From: Ampelomyces quisqualis | Lineage: Eukaryota; Ascomycota; Dothideomycetes; Pleosporales; Phaeosphaeriaceae | DNA length: 64,000 nt | Direction of reading: 5' to 3' | Assembly (NCBI GenBank): GCA_018398575.1 | Contig: JAGTXZ010000011.1 | Location: 2,046,001-2,110,000 of the forward strand | Shown: piece after piece, positions 43,101-51,890 of the stretch | Layout: each line of letters begins with the position of its first letter | Numbering within the stretch: position 1 is the stretch's first letter | Program-made: the position numbers and the translations under genes | The notes under the pieces: model-generated | What the model saw: the letters and a program-made list of their open reading frames with translations, nothing else | Told to the model about the DNA's origin: nothing | Database searches by the model: none

Positions 43101-44881
43101 TGACTTCCGGGGCATACTCATTCGCCCTATCGGTATCCTCGGCGCTGAGAGCCCACTTGGAGAGCCATTGCTGGGGAGCGGTTGTGATGAAGGCATTGCC
43201 TTTTGACGCAGCCGCAGCCTCATCAATGAAGCGTTTACGGTGCTCCTTCCGGGCCACAAGGGCACCGAAACCAAACTCTGGACTGGAAGCGATCTCATTT
43301 GAGACGCCAGCATTTTGCGAGCTAAGCTGATTGGCAATGTGCAGCTTGTCACCAAACACCTGATCGAGAATCTTCATGTAAGCATTCTCCAGAGCAGGCT
43401 GTTTGGAAATCGTACTTTGTGGCTCGGGTCCGTCCATGTTACCAATCTGTAGATTCTGGACGGGTGTCTCGCTCGTCAGGTTCTGGAACACTCCGCGCAG
43501 TGCTTGTTGGACGGTTTTCTGGTTGATGTAACCAAGTTGGTATCCTACCACAATTGGCGAAGCGCCTCCAGTCGATTTCATGGACATCAACAGATCAAGG
43601 AGTAAAGGTCCCCATTTGGTGGTCTTGCGGCGGACTTGCTCCAGGACGGCAATTCGCTTCAGTGATCGGGGCAGCAGATGCGCCAAAGAGGCACCCAACC
43701 AGGGTCGGTAGAGCCGTGCTGTGATGATGCCAGTGTTTGCGTACTGTTCGCTGTCTTCGACGGTGTCCAATTCCGTGGCAAAGACACCAGTGTCGGCGCC
43801 GAAAAGGAAGATGGCGGCCTCCTCTTGACCTGTGCCGGTGTATGCAAAGGCGTCGTAACCTCGACCAGTGGCATCCTTGATTGTTGCCCAGATCTGTGTG
43901 GCGAATCGGTAGATATCTTCTGACGAGACCGGCTTCGAAACAAGCGACTCTACTGTGGTTGCCGATGATACTGAGGCACCGCTGGTGCTTGCATCGCGCT
44001 GAGATGAGCCGGAAGACGAGTCTGCGCGCTGACTGGCCCTCTCGGACGCTGGAAGTGACCTCCCGTGCTCTGAGGAGGTCAGCGGCGCGGGAGCCGAGCC
44101 AGTGTTGGCAGCCTGGCTTCGGGCGAATGATAGGCTTGCAATCTTGCCATTGTCTGCGTACAGTGTTGTGTCCTCGGATCTTGTCCTTTGAAAGCTTTGT
44201 ACCGCATCCAAATCCAAGACGCTTCGCACCAAATCCGAGTCTTCATAATCAACCTCCTTCTTGAAGGCGGAGGCTCCAGAGTCGAAGAAATGCACGACAC
44301 CCTTGCCGGACTTCACAGCCAGAGCGTGGGCGGTCAATGCCAAGTCCTGGGCCTCTGCAAGCGTCTCGGACTGGATGAATGTGAAGCCGGACTGCCTGAT
44401 GGAGGTGATGTCGGAGAAGTCGGGGAAGCCAGAGGGCTGCACCGATACGTGGAGGACGACGGGGTACTGGGCGAGCTTGTATAGGTGGGGGATCGACTTG
44501 ACTAGTATGTTGGAGGTGGTGGTTACGGTGGTGAGCTTGCCGGCGCGAACGGGCTGGAAGACGGAAAGGAGCGGATCCGCATTCTGGCCAACTGTGAGGA
44601 GCTGGGGCTCGTGTCAGAAATTGGAGCTCAGTGGCGGAGAGGCCATGGCAGCACACCTCTGTCTGGCTCTTGGCAACGATGCTGGCAGCGTTGTGCTTCT
44701 GCAGCGAACGCAGAGTCTCTGAGAACTCGGACTCGGTGGCAAGGGAAGGCACGACCGACACGACCACGTCGGAGGCCAGGTGGGCAATTCGGGCCACTGT
44801 CCAACACCGTGTCAGCTACGATGGTGGGGGAGCGCGCGTGGGGGACGTACCAGCCTCTCCAGCAGTCTTGATGGAACCCAT
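40131..44881 (-). CDS. MET5: Sulfite reductase (NADPH) beta subunit, siroheme/4Fe-4S hemoprotein
   Basis: Four exons, 44881-44851, 44796-44657, 44601-40213 and 40160-40131, encode 1529 residues; introns are 54, 55 and 52 bp. The 31-bp first exon codes MGSIKTAGEA and the 30-bp last exon codes TAEEESDGE before the stop; both fit SirA/Met5. It reduces sulfite to sulfide in sulfate assimilation, with the Met10 flavoprotein supplying electrons. The N-terminal half is a pyruvate-oxidoreductase-like region (VARIAHLASDVVVSVVPSLA onward). A flavodoxin-like FMN domain follows (VLFASDNGNAETLAKRLANR; TSVAGQGEFPQNGRTFWE). The C-terminal half is the hemoprotein, with TFQFHGVVKGKLKPAMQAIN, LPRKFKITIAIPPHNDTDVY and the four cluster/siroheme Cys in SSSACVAFPTCGLAMAE and MTGCPNGCARPW. 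It is complete. Confidence 0.95.
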
Positions 44882-45527
44882 GGCGACTGGGAATGGGGGG
44901 CGGAGGACAGTGGAAGACAGGCAGGTGTGGTGTAGGGAGATGTATATGCTATTCGGGTCGTCGGCGACGGTCCACAATCACATCACCGGCAGCGACAGTT
45001 GCTGCTGGGACAATTTTCCTCGCAGAGACGTGACCATGGCCCACGGAATTGCGTGATCGATGCTAGTGCGGCCGCCTCGAGATTCGCGGCAGACCAGTGG
45101 CGGCGCATGGAATAGTCATGGACATTGGCGTGCGGCAATCCTCGCCACGCCGGGCTCGTCGCAAGCCTGCTGTTCTGCTTACCAACGACCACCTCCCTCG
45201 ATGGTGCCGATGGTTGCTCTGCGGTGGAGCAAACGCACGCCCGCTTAGGACTGCGCGCTGGCTGAGTGGCCACCAGGCCGGTGGTCGAGGTGCGGCGGCG
45301 CGCTAGGCCGGATGGAGACCAGCCGAGATCCGAGATGCCGATATCGATAAGCCGTCGCCGACCCGTCACCCAGGCATCCTCTCCCACCCGGCTGCCCCCA
45401 CGGAGAGGCCATCACGATGCCTTGAGGCTTGAGCCAGTGCCCCAAACGACCCACAGTCGCCCCCTAGCCGCCCGCAAACGCCCCCGCACACGCCCGCATT
45501 GATGTCGGGCCCAGCACAGCGTCTGCA
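44882..45527. promoter_or_regulatory. Shared upstream region of MET5 and FAD1
   Basis: 646 bp between the two divergent start codons. It is GC-rich and includes a uORF next to FAD1. I did not find a site that I could assign with confidence to the sulfur regulator (Cys3/MetR type). Confidence 0.5.
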
Positions 45528-45531
45528 ATGA
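45502..45531 (+). promoter_or_regulatory. Upstream ORF overlapping the FAD1 start codon
   Basis: An ATG at 45502 opens a nine-codon frame (MSGPAQRLQ) whose TGA overlaps the FAD1 ATG as ATGA at 45528-45531. If it lies in the transcript, ribosomes translating it would terminate exactly at the main start, an arrangement that allows termination-reinitiation or start repression. The transcription start is unknown, so presence in the 5' UTR is inferred from its distance of only 26 nt. Confidence 0.55.
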
Positions 45532-46433
45532 ACACTGCCACTGGCTATGCCGAGCCCCTCGTCACCGAAACCCCGCTCCCATTCCACGAGCTGTGCGCCA
45601 AGATCCACGACCGCATAGCCGCCTTCCTGCACGCGACGCATGTGCCAGCCAGAGTGAAGCACGTGCAGGGACAGACGCGCCACGCGCTCAGCATCATCGA
45701 GGAGGCATTGACGCGATATAGGTGCGTGGTCGCCGCAACGTGGGCGGACAAGGCTGGGGGAAGCTGACGTGGCCGAAGCTTGCCCGAGCTCTCATTAGCA
45801 TACAACGGGGGCAAGGACTGCCTGGTGCTTCTGATCCTGTACCTTTGCGCTCTACACAAACGAGGCCTCGCCCAGACTGCGAGTCCCTCGTCCCACATCG
45901 AAACCGCCGTCCAGTGTTGCTACATCCAAGATGCACATCCGTTCCCCGAGGTGGAAGAGTTCGTGGCCAAGAGCATAAAGATATACTCGCTAGCCCTGCT
46001 AGAATATGCGAAGCCGATGAAAGCAGCCTTCGCAGACTACCTCAAGGATACCCCATCCGTCAAAGCGATATTAGTGGGCACGCGAAGAACGGACCCGCAT
46101 GGCGAGCATCTGAAGCACTTCGACCCAACAGATTCGGGCTGGCCGGCATTTGTGCGCGTCCATCCAGTCATCGACTGGCATTATGTTGACATCTGGGCTT
46201 TCATCCGATACCTCAACATCCCCTATTGTTCACTTTACGACATGGGCTACACATCACTAGGCGGGACAACAGATACGCATCCGAACCCCGCACTTGCGCG
46301 TCAACCTTCGGCACAACAAATACCACAAGTCAGTGCTTCAAAGGCATCTGCAAATGGCCTGCCAAAACCAAAGTTCAGGCCCGCATATGAGCTGGAAGAT
46401 GATTACGAGGAACGACTGGGAAGAGACAGATAG
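45528..46433 (+). CDS. FAD1: FAD synthetase (FMN adenylyltransferase), PAPS-reductase-like fold
   Basis: Two exons, 45528-45721 and 45779-46433, with a 57-bp intron, give 282 residues. The reaction is FMN plus ATP to FAD. The family fold is the PP-loop ATP pyrophosphatase: LAYNGGKDCLVLLILYLCAL near residue 70 is the phosphate-binding loop; CYIQDAHPFPEVEEFV and KAILVGTRRTDPHGEHLKHF follow. Then come HPVIDWHYVDIWAFIRYLNI and IPYCSLYDMGYTSLGGTTDT, which bind FMN and define the Fad1 type. The C-terminus ends YELEDDYEERLGRDR. The intron joins RYR/S to LPELSLAYNGG across a split codon. The gene is head to head with MET5, itself an FMN enzyme, and carries a uORF that ends on its start codon. Confidence 0.94.
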
Positions 46434-46641
46434 GCCAATCACAAAGCTTGCATTGAAACAAGGCTGGACCATACGGAGAAGCATTTCCAAAAGTCACGTC
46501 GCCCCCCCTGTTCAACCCATGCGTACTTCACGGTGCAGGAGGAATCGAGCGTGTGTAGCTAAAATTGCAGTTCGACGATGCCTTGGGACAAGATTGGTAG
46601 GTAGCTTTGTTCTATCGAGAAGATACCGTCGCTCGGTTTCT

Positions 46642-48327
46642 TCAGGTGTACCTACATCCTTTCTCCACCCGTCTGACTTGCTTGCTGGAAAATGCGCAAT
46701 GCCCAACGCCATCTGCATCCGTACTGACGACGCCCCACTGCAACTTCTTTTGAGACAACACATCACCCTCAACCTCCAAGTGCTTCTCAGGGTGACAAGC
46801 AGCACTGATAGCCAGGCTACAGCTTCCGACGAGAGGTATACCGCGCCGATAGGGTATGTAACCTGCACCCACGAGTGCAATCACCGTGAGCAGTCCCAGA
46901 ATAAGAACTGCTAGCATAGCGATTGGCGAGTCCGTCCGAAGGTATGTCTTCATTCTCGAGGAACGACGCTACTGAATCTCCTATATTCATGAGCGGATCT
47001 TCTTCTGTGGAAACCACAATGAACAATATGAGCGCAGCCTTGCCTAAAACAATGTCAGCCCCTTGTCTTATGAACTTAGACGTGCAAAGCAGAGGAAAGA
47101 TCCGGAAGAGAAAAGATCAAAGAGGACGTTTGCCTATGTTCGGAACTCGCACTCATAGAAGTTGAGAACCGTTACAATTATAGCAACCATCGGGCTGAAG
47201 TGAAGTTGGCACAGTGGCTCAGCTGGCTCGCTTAGGCAGTAGTCGACAGGCCAGTGGTACGGGTCGCAATAGCCCGGGGGACCAGAGCACTCTAAAGACA
47301 CTACCCACTCTCCAGGCGCAGTCTTGATTTCACTGAGTCTGTTTACGCACTCAGTGTCTGTCAGTTTTGAAAGCGAGGAGCACATCCAGACCAGTGGGTC
47401 CGACCAACGATAGTGCATCAGCCCATCGGCCGCAAAGACCTTTCTCATATCATGTACCAATTAGTGTTATCTATCCATGGAGATTCAGGGGGATAGTTGG
47501 CATCGGCTCTTGTAGAGTTGATATTCTCATTAGCTGCAACAACAAGAAGGTTGCGCCTGGTCGACTGAACGAGGGTTCCATACGCAGCTATGCACTGCGC
47601 AGGGCTTAATCTATCCAGCGAACCATTTTATGACTTGCTCCAGAGGCCTCTCAACATCTCGGCATCTGAGGCGGCTTTCGGAACCAAGTTGGTACAGTTG
47701 CGGCATTCTGGATCGTCTACGAAAGCTTGACTAACCACTACTACGTTGTAGTCGCTTGTTGAGATAGATACGTACACAGCCGAGTTGTACCTGGAAAGTT
47801 GGCAGTTGATCGCTAGCGGTAAGTTGAACACCTACAGCAAATGAAGTGGTAAGGAGCTAGCGGCTGGTTTCGAACGCTTGGTACACCGATGTCAAGCCAT
47901 CGACGTGACGCATGCGCTTATCAATCTCGCTCCTCGTAGGAGCAGACAGACGCTGCATGCAATAATTGCTGCCGCTAAGCAAGATAGTGCTTAAAATATT
48001 GATGAGAACATGAAGGCCAGAGTTTAACGTCTTGGTGCGTCCGCATTCTCCAGTACTAAGGACGCCCTGACTCTTCTTCAGGGAGACTGTACCCCATATA
48101 GTGACGGCCAGATTTATTATGAATACAACCAATGCCCACATTGCAAAGTTGAGTACGCCAAATCTCCATCCAGAAAGTCTCCATCCAGAAAGTCGTTGTC
48201 TAATTGACTCGGCAGGTATTGCGTTTCCAGATCCCTTCAGTCCTGTCTCTTTTCTGACAAGATTCGCACTTGACTGCAAGGCGTCGACATCGCCATTGTC
48301 TCGAGTATTCGACGTACGTAGCTCCAT
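46642..48327 (-). pseudogene. Broken gene for a fungal multipass membrane protein (DUF6536 family)
   Basis: Fragments appear in order along the minus strand. An intact-looking N-terminus, 48327 to 47920, has GWRFGVLNFAMWALVVFIIN, then LLSGSNYCMQRLSAPTRSEI. At about 47920 one base is missing, after which the family sequence AHASRRWLDIGVPSVRN continues in another frame. An YNSAVYVSISTSDYNVVVVS piece lies at 47831-47628; a piece with WPVDYCLSEPAEPLCQLHFS at 47460-47134; and one with LMNIGDSVASFLENEDIPSD at about 47026-46920. A C-terminal piece, GIPLVGSCSLAISAACHPEK, lies at 46953-46642. The long central set of helices that normally separates the last two blocks is absent, and the helix before YNSAVY is eroded. 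Introns alone do not explain this, so I call it a decayed gene with an internal deletion. Confidence 0.75.
48165..48194 (-). repeat. 15-bp tandem duplication in the DUF6536 remnant
   Basis: TCCATCCAGAAAGTC occurs twice in direct succession. On the minus strand it duplicates five codons and gives LSGWRLSGWRFG, where family members have one such unit. It is in frame, so not itself disabling. Confidence 0.85.
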
Positions 48328-48792
48328 CGTTTCAGCGCTGGGTGCATAATGATATCAAACTCGACCTCGTATAAGTAAACGAGCTGAATCCGCCGCAGCC
48401 TGTAGAGCGCGCGCAGCCATGCTTCTGCGAGTTTTTTTTACTGCAGGTAACCCATGGGCAATGGGTCGAGACAAAGCGTATCGGGAAGGATCAGCTAGTT
48501 GCGAATATTGCTCAAAGCTGTGTAACGTGTTGTGGTACGAAGAGAGTGGACAGCATAATCAGCCGTCATCGCAGATTTATAACATTTGAGGTGAGATCGT
48601 CAGGCAATCCATCTCACCTATGCGGGGCCTGTGCTCGGTGATATATGCCGCGTCATGCAATAGGTTGCTCGAAATTCAAATTCAACTTCAAAATTTGGCG
48701 AACTAGCTTCACATTAAGACGCCAATGCTAACGCAGGTGATCTGTAGGTTGATCTTCTGACTCAAAAAGCTCTGTATAACACAATGTATCCT
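48328..48792. other. Intergenic, no gene seen
   Basis: 465 bp between the start of the DUF6536 remnant and the end of the F-box gene. It includes a T8 run at about 48432. Nothing else stands out. Confidence 0.5.
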
Positions 48793-49863
48793 TTATTCTC
48801 TTGGCTTAAGGAAGCCACCTTTTTGACAGCTATAAGGCAGCCTACGAGGCTGGACTGTTCCATCTTTACTTTCTAGCCACAGGATCTGTGCTTGTTCACA
48901 CCATACAAAATGTTCCAGAAACCCGCGACGTGAATAAACCATATCACGAACATCACCGGCCCAGTTTCCTGTTCCTGTACTGATGCCATCTTGCAAGGCA
49001 AGTTGGCAGCCAGAGCAAGAAATTCCGTACTCAATCTGCTTAGTTCGCAAACTGTAGCTGGGTAATGCACAGCAGGCCATAAAAGTGAGGATAGGTTGTG
49101 TGTTGAGTTTGCCTATCATGTCTGGCGTTGGTCTACTCCCACCGTTTTCCTCGCTGAAAGCTGACACAGCTGACTGGGTGGGAACCACAGTTATTTGGCT
49201 TGAACGTGGTCGCTCGTCCATAGTATATATCCCTGGAAGCGTTGTGAGTGCTGGCAGCTTCGCAAGCGATGTTTTTGACAGGTGGAAGACTCGCTTGACG
49301 CTGGCGAGAGTTACGGCGCAGAGGCTAGGATCACCGCTCCGAACACAATGCGAGCAACATCTAATCCAAGTAGGTAGGTAAACAAGATCGCCATACTGGT
49401 TGTTGCAGAGACAGCAGATCTGCGTGCAGAGAAGGGAGTAGAACTCTAGCAGTCTTACGCGCGACGCTAACCGTGTTCGTAGTAGCGCACAAAAGGCGTT
49501 GAGGGCGTGTGTCGTAACGACCTGATATTCGCGAAATGCATTAACTACATGACGGGCTCGAGCGTTGATCTGGCGCAAGTGTAATATCGACATGATATCT
49601 AATTGCAGACAAATTTCGTTGATGAGTTCGAGAGGAAGCCTGTCAAGCTCTCCTAGTGATGTTGTCGGTTCGCCCAAGGCAGATGAGACGAACTTGACGA
49701 CATTGCTGTGTGTGCGAGGCGAGAACCATATGACTGCGCGATCAAAATCCTTTCGGTGATAGGCACTAGCACGAATAATGGCGTTCTCTTGGTCCAAAGG
49801 GATAGAATATGGCGTCTTAGAGTGATACCGAGGGATGGGGGCTGTAATTGGGTGGGGCAGCAT
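48793..49863 (-). CDS. F-box domain protein, unknown target
   Basis: An intronless frame of 356 residues. The F-box lies at about residues 72-112: LDRLPLELINEICLQLDIMS followed by ILHLRQINARARHVVNAFRE. It would bind Skp1 in an SCF ubiquitin ligase, or work alone. Behind it is a Cys-rich segment (CTQICCLCNNQYGDLVYLPT; WIRCCSHCVRSGDPSLC) that looks like a Zn-binding pair of CxxC motifs found in many fungal F-box proteins, and a second CxxC later (SCSGCQLALQDG). There are no WD40 or LRR repeats. This pattern belongs to a large, fast-evolving fungal family with no known substrates. The reading frame is intact although both neighbours are degraded. Confidence 0.85.
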   Translation of the reverse strand: MLPHPITAPIPRYHSKTPYSIPLDQENAIIRASAYHRKDFDRAVIWFSPRTHSNVVKFVSSALGEPTTSLGELDRLPLELINEICLQLDIMSILHLRQINARARHVVNAFREYQVVTTHALNAFCALLRTRLASRVRLLEFYSLLCTQICCLCNNQYGDLVYLPTWIRCCSHCVRSGDPSLCAVTLASVKRVFHLSKTSLAKLPALTTLPGIYTMDERPRSSQITVVPTQSAVSAFSEENGGSRPTPDMIGKLNTQPILTFMACCALPSYSLRTKQIEYGISCSGCQLALQDGISTGTGNWAGDVRDMVYSRRGFLEHFVWCEQAQILWLESKDGTVQPRRLPYSCQKGGFLKPRE

Positions 49864-50250
49864 GATTCAATTGCTCGCGGCTATGGTGCGGTGCCTTTTG
49901 ACGCGCGGGCTGGATAGAGGAAACCAGAAGAATGCTGACGGTGAAGATGATAAGGAGCATATGGGGTGTGTGAGTCAGTGTCAGGTGAGATCGTGACCCT
50001 ACCGGTACCGGTATTGATGGAAGTGGCCCTCTGGGTCCCGGCCAGGCCCCAGGCAGGTGAGGGAGTAGGTAGCTCAGGGGAGATTGTTTACCACCCCTTT
50101 TGGGACTAGCCTTAGCTGTATATATGGCGTCCTCAGACCGTGGGCGCGCCTCCACCGCGCGCCTCTACCCTCTGGCTGAGCATCAAACTCAATCAATAAC
50201 TTTCACAACCGGTACCAGTAATTGTTCCGAACCTGCAGAGCACCAGATAT
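49864..50250. other. Intergenic between F-box gene and APH remnant
   Basis: About 390 bp. A palindromic-looking TATATA occurs at about 50119-50124 and a run of ACCGGTACC-like bases at about 50004-50014. No gene is seen. Confidence 0.5.
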
Positions 50251-51093
50251 GTGAAATTTGACATAGACCGACTTTACGCGGTAGCCGCATCAATCAGCGG
50301 ACAAGAATCGCCTGTCTGTGCCACTGAGAAACGAGAAGGGGGTTTTAGCAAAGCACTCTTTTTGCGCAATGCAGATGGAAGTGAGCTTATTTCAAAAATT
50401 CCGTTCTCCATCGCTGGGCCGCCAAAGTATACAACAGCATCTGAAGTGAGCGTCCTTCACTCCCGTAAATATCTTTTGTCCATGTCGCTGAAATGACTGA
50501 GAGCCCGACAGTCCTGCAGTCCATACACACACTCAAGTCCTAGTTCCGCGCATTCTAGCCTGGGATTTTGATCCCTCGAATCCTGTTGGTGCCGAGTTAA
50601 TCATGATGGAAAAGGCTCCCGGGATACAATTGCCTAAGTTCTGGTCTGATATGAGTGAATGGGATCAATCGTGTCATATAAAGCAGTTGACAAAACTCGA
50701 AGGCGAAATGGCTATAATCCGCTTACCTGCCAGCGGGAGTTTGTACCTGCGCAATTTGTGCAGAGGTCTCGGACCTGTCTCATTGAAACCACTCGGGCCT
50801 GGAACGATCTAGCCTTTGTGAACAGTTGCCCAGCCACCCTCAGTGAGGACGATTTCGCAATACATGAGCAGCAATTCAAGGAATACCGCGAATATCACGA
50901 TATACACGAGCTGGCCGGAAAAGAACTTCTCGGCACCGATGCCGAAGCCTGAATCACACCTCACGGGGATTTCGAAGCGCAACAAAAACAAAACGAGGAG
51001 CTACTCCAAGCGGTGATGCACAGAAGCGAAGAGTACAACATGTCGCCCGAGGAGATTTGGGGGATCTGGCCGTACGTGGAAAGGTCAGGCTGA
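50251..51093 (+). pseudogene. Broken APH-type (aminoglycoside phosphotransferase-like) kinase gene
   Basis: The N-lobe is recognisable from FDIDRLYAVAASISGQ through GGFSKALFLRNADGSELISK to PPKYTTASEV, but no ATG opens it (the frame starts at GTG after a stop). After a frame change the sequence resumes at SNPVGAELIMMEKAPGIQLP (about 50578-50638) and KLEGEMAIIRLPASGSLYLR. Then comes a jump to CPATLSEDDFAIHEQQFKEY, so the catalytic loop (the HxDxxxxN region and the following Asp) is missing. The C-terminal LLGTDAEA is cut by a TGA at 50950-50952, where relatives have Trp, and the frame continues with QKQNEELLQAVM to VERSG. A lost start, a frame break, a catalytic deletion and a nonsense codon together mark it as inactive. 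Confidence 0.78.
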
Positions 51094-51890
51094 AATTATC
51101 CCTATACCAGCACTCTGTCAGCCTTGTCACTATACCAACGACATCAAGTTGAGCAAAACACCGCATTCAACGCATAAGTGCACCAGTCAAAAACAAGCAA
51201 AACACACCACTCAATCCGAAAACCCAAATAACACACAGTGGAATTTCCACAGAACCCAGCCCACACGGGATACACACCTGCTACCGAGCAAAGAGCGCCA
51301 CTCCACAACGAATCCCGGACCCTTCGACGCCCCGCCATGGACTCGGAGGACCTGCGGCAATCATCACGCTGTCTTGGATGGTGCCTTGGACGGCACGCCA
51401 TGCCCCTTTTCTTCTCTTTGCGTGAGAATATCCATCTCGGACGCGCGGAACAGCGCTGGCTATCGGCATCAGTAACGCGACGAGAACAAAGGACAAGGTA
51501 AGTGCGGCGGATGCAAAAAAAAAGAACACCGGGCCTAGTCGAGCTGAGTTCTGAAACGAGGAGAGAGGGGTTGTTGTATACGTGCTTGCAGTCGAGGATA
51601 GGAGAAATTAGAGCATAGTTTGTTGACGTCCTGCTTTGCGTCTGAGATGCACGTCATTCAAGAATCGACGCAATCTGCATGTGTAGGGGGTGAGCCCGCT
51701 GAGGTGGGCAACGGTACATGGCGATAGTAAAAAAGGAGTCATATTTTTGTAGTTTGAACGACGTGGGGAGTCTAGAGCGGAATCGACTCGTCACTTTTGT
51801 AGCGAGATTTCTTCCATGTGAGGGACAGGCGCTCTAAAAGCTGCGGTTAAGTTGTAGCTGAACACTCGTATGGAGAAGAGTAGAGTGTGT
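51094..51890. other. Intergenic, no gene seen
   Basis: About 800 bp between the APH remnant and the 3' end of APL6. It has A-rich and CA-rich tracts (about 51190-51240) and an A9 run at about 51517. No coding or RNA feature is supported. Confidence 0.5.

Noticed and set aside
50950..50952. In-frame TGA read as selenocysteine or programmed readthrough
   Set aside because: Ascomycete fungi lack selenocysteine insertion, and the same gene also lacks its start and catalytic loop, so a dead gene is simpler.
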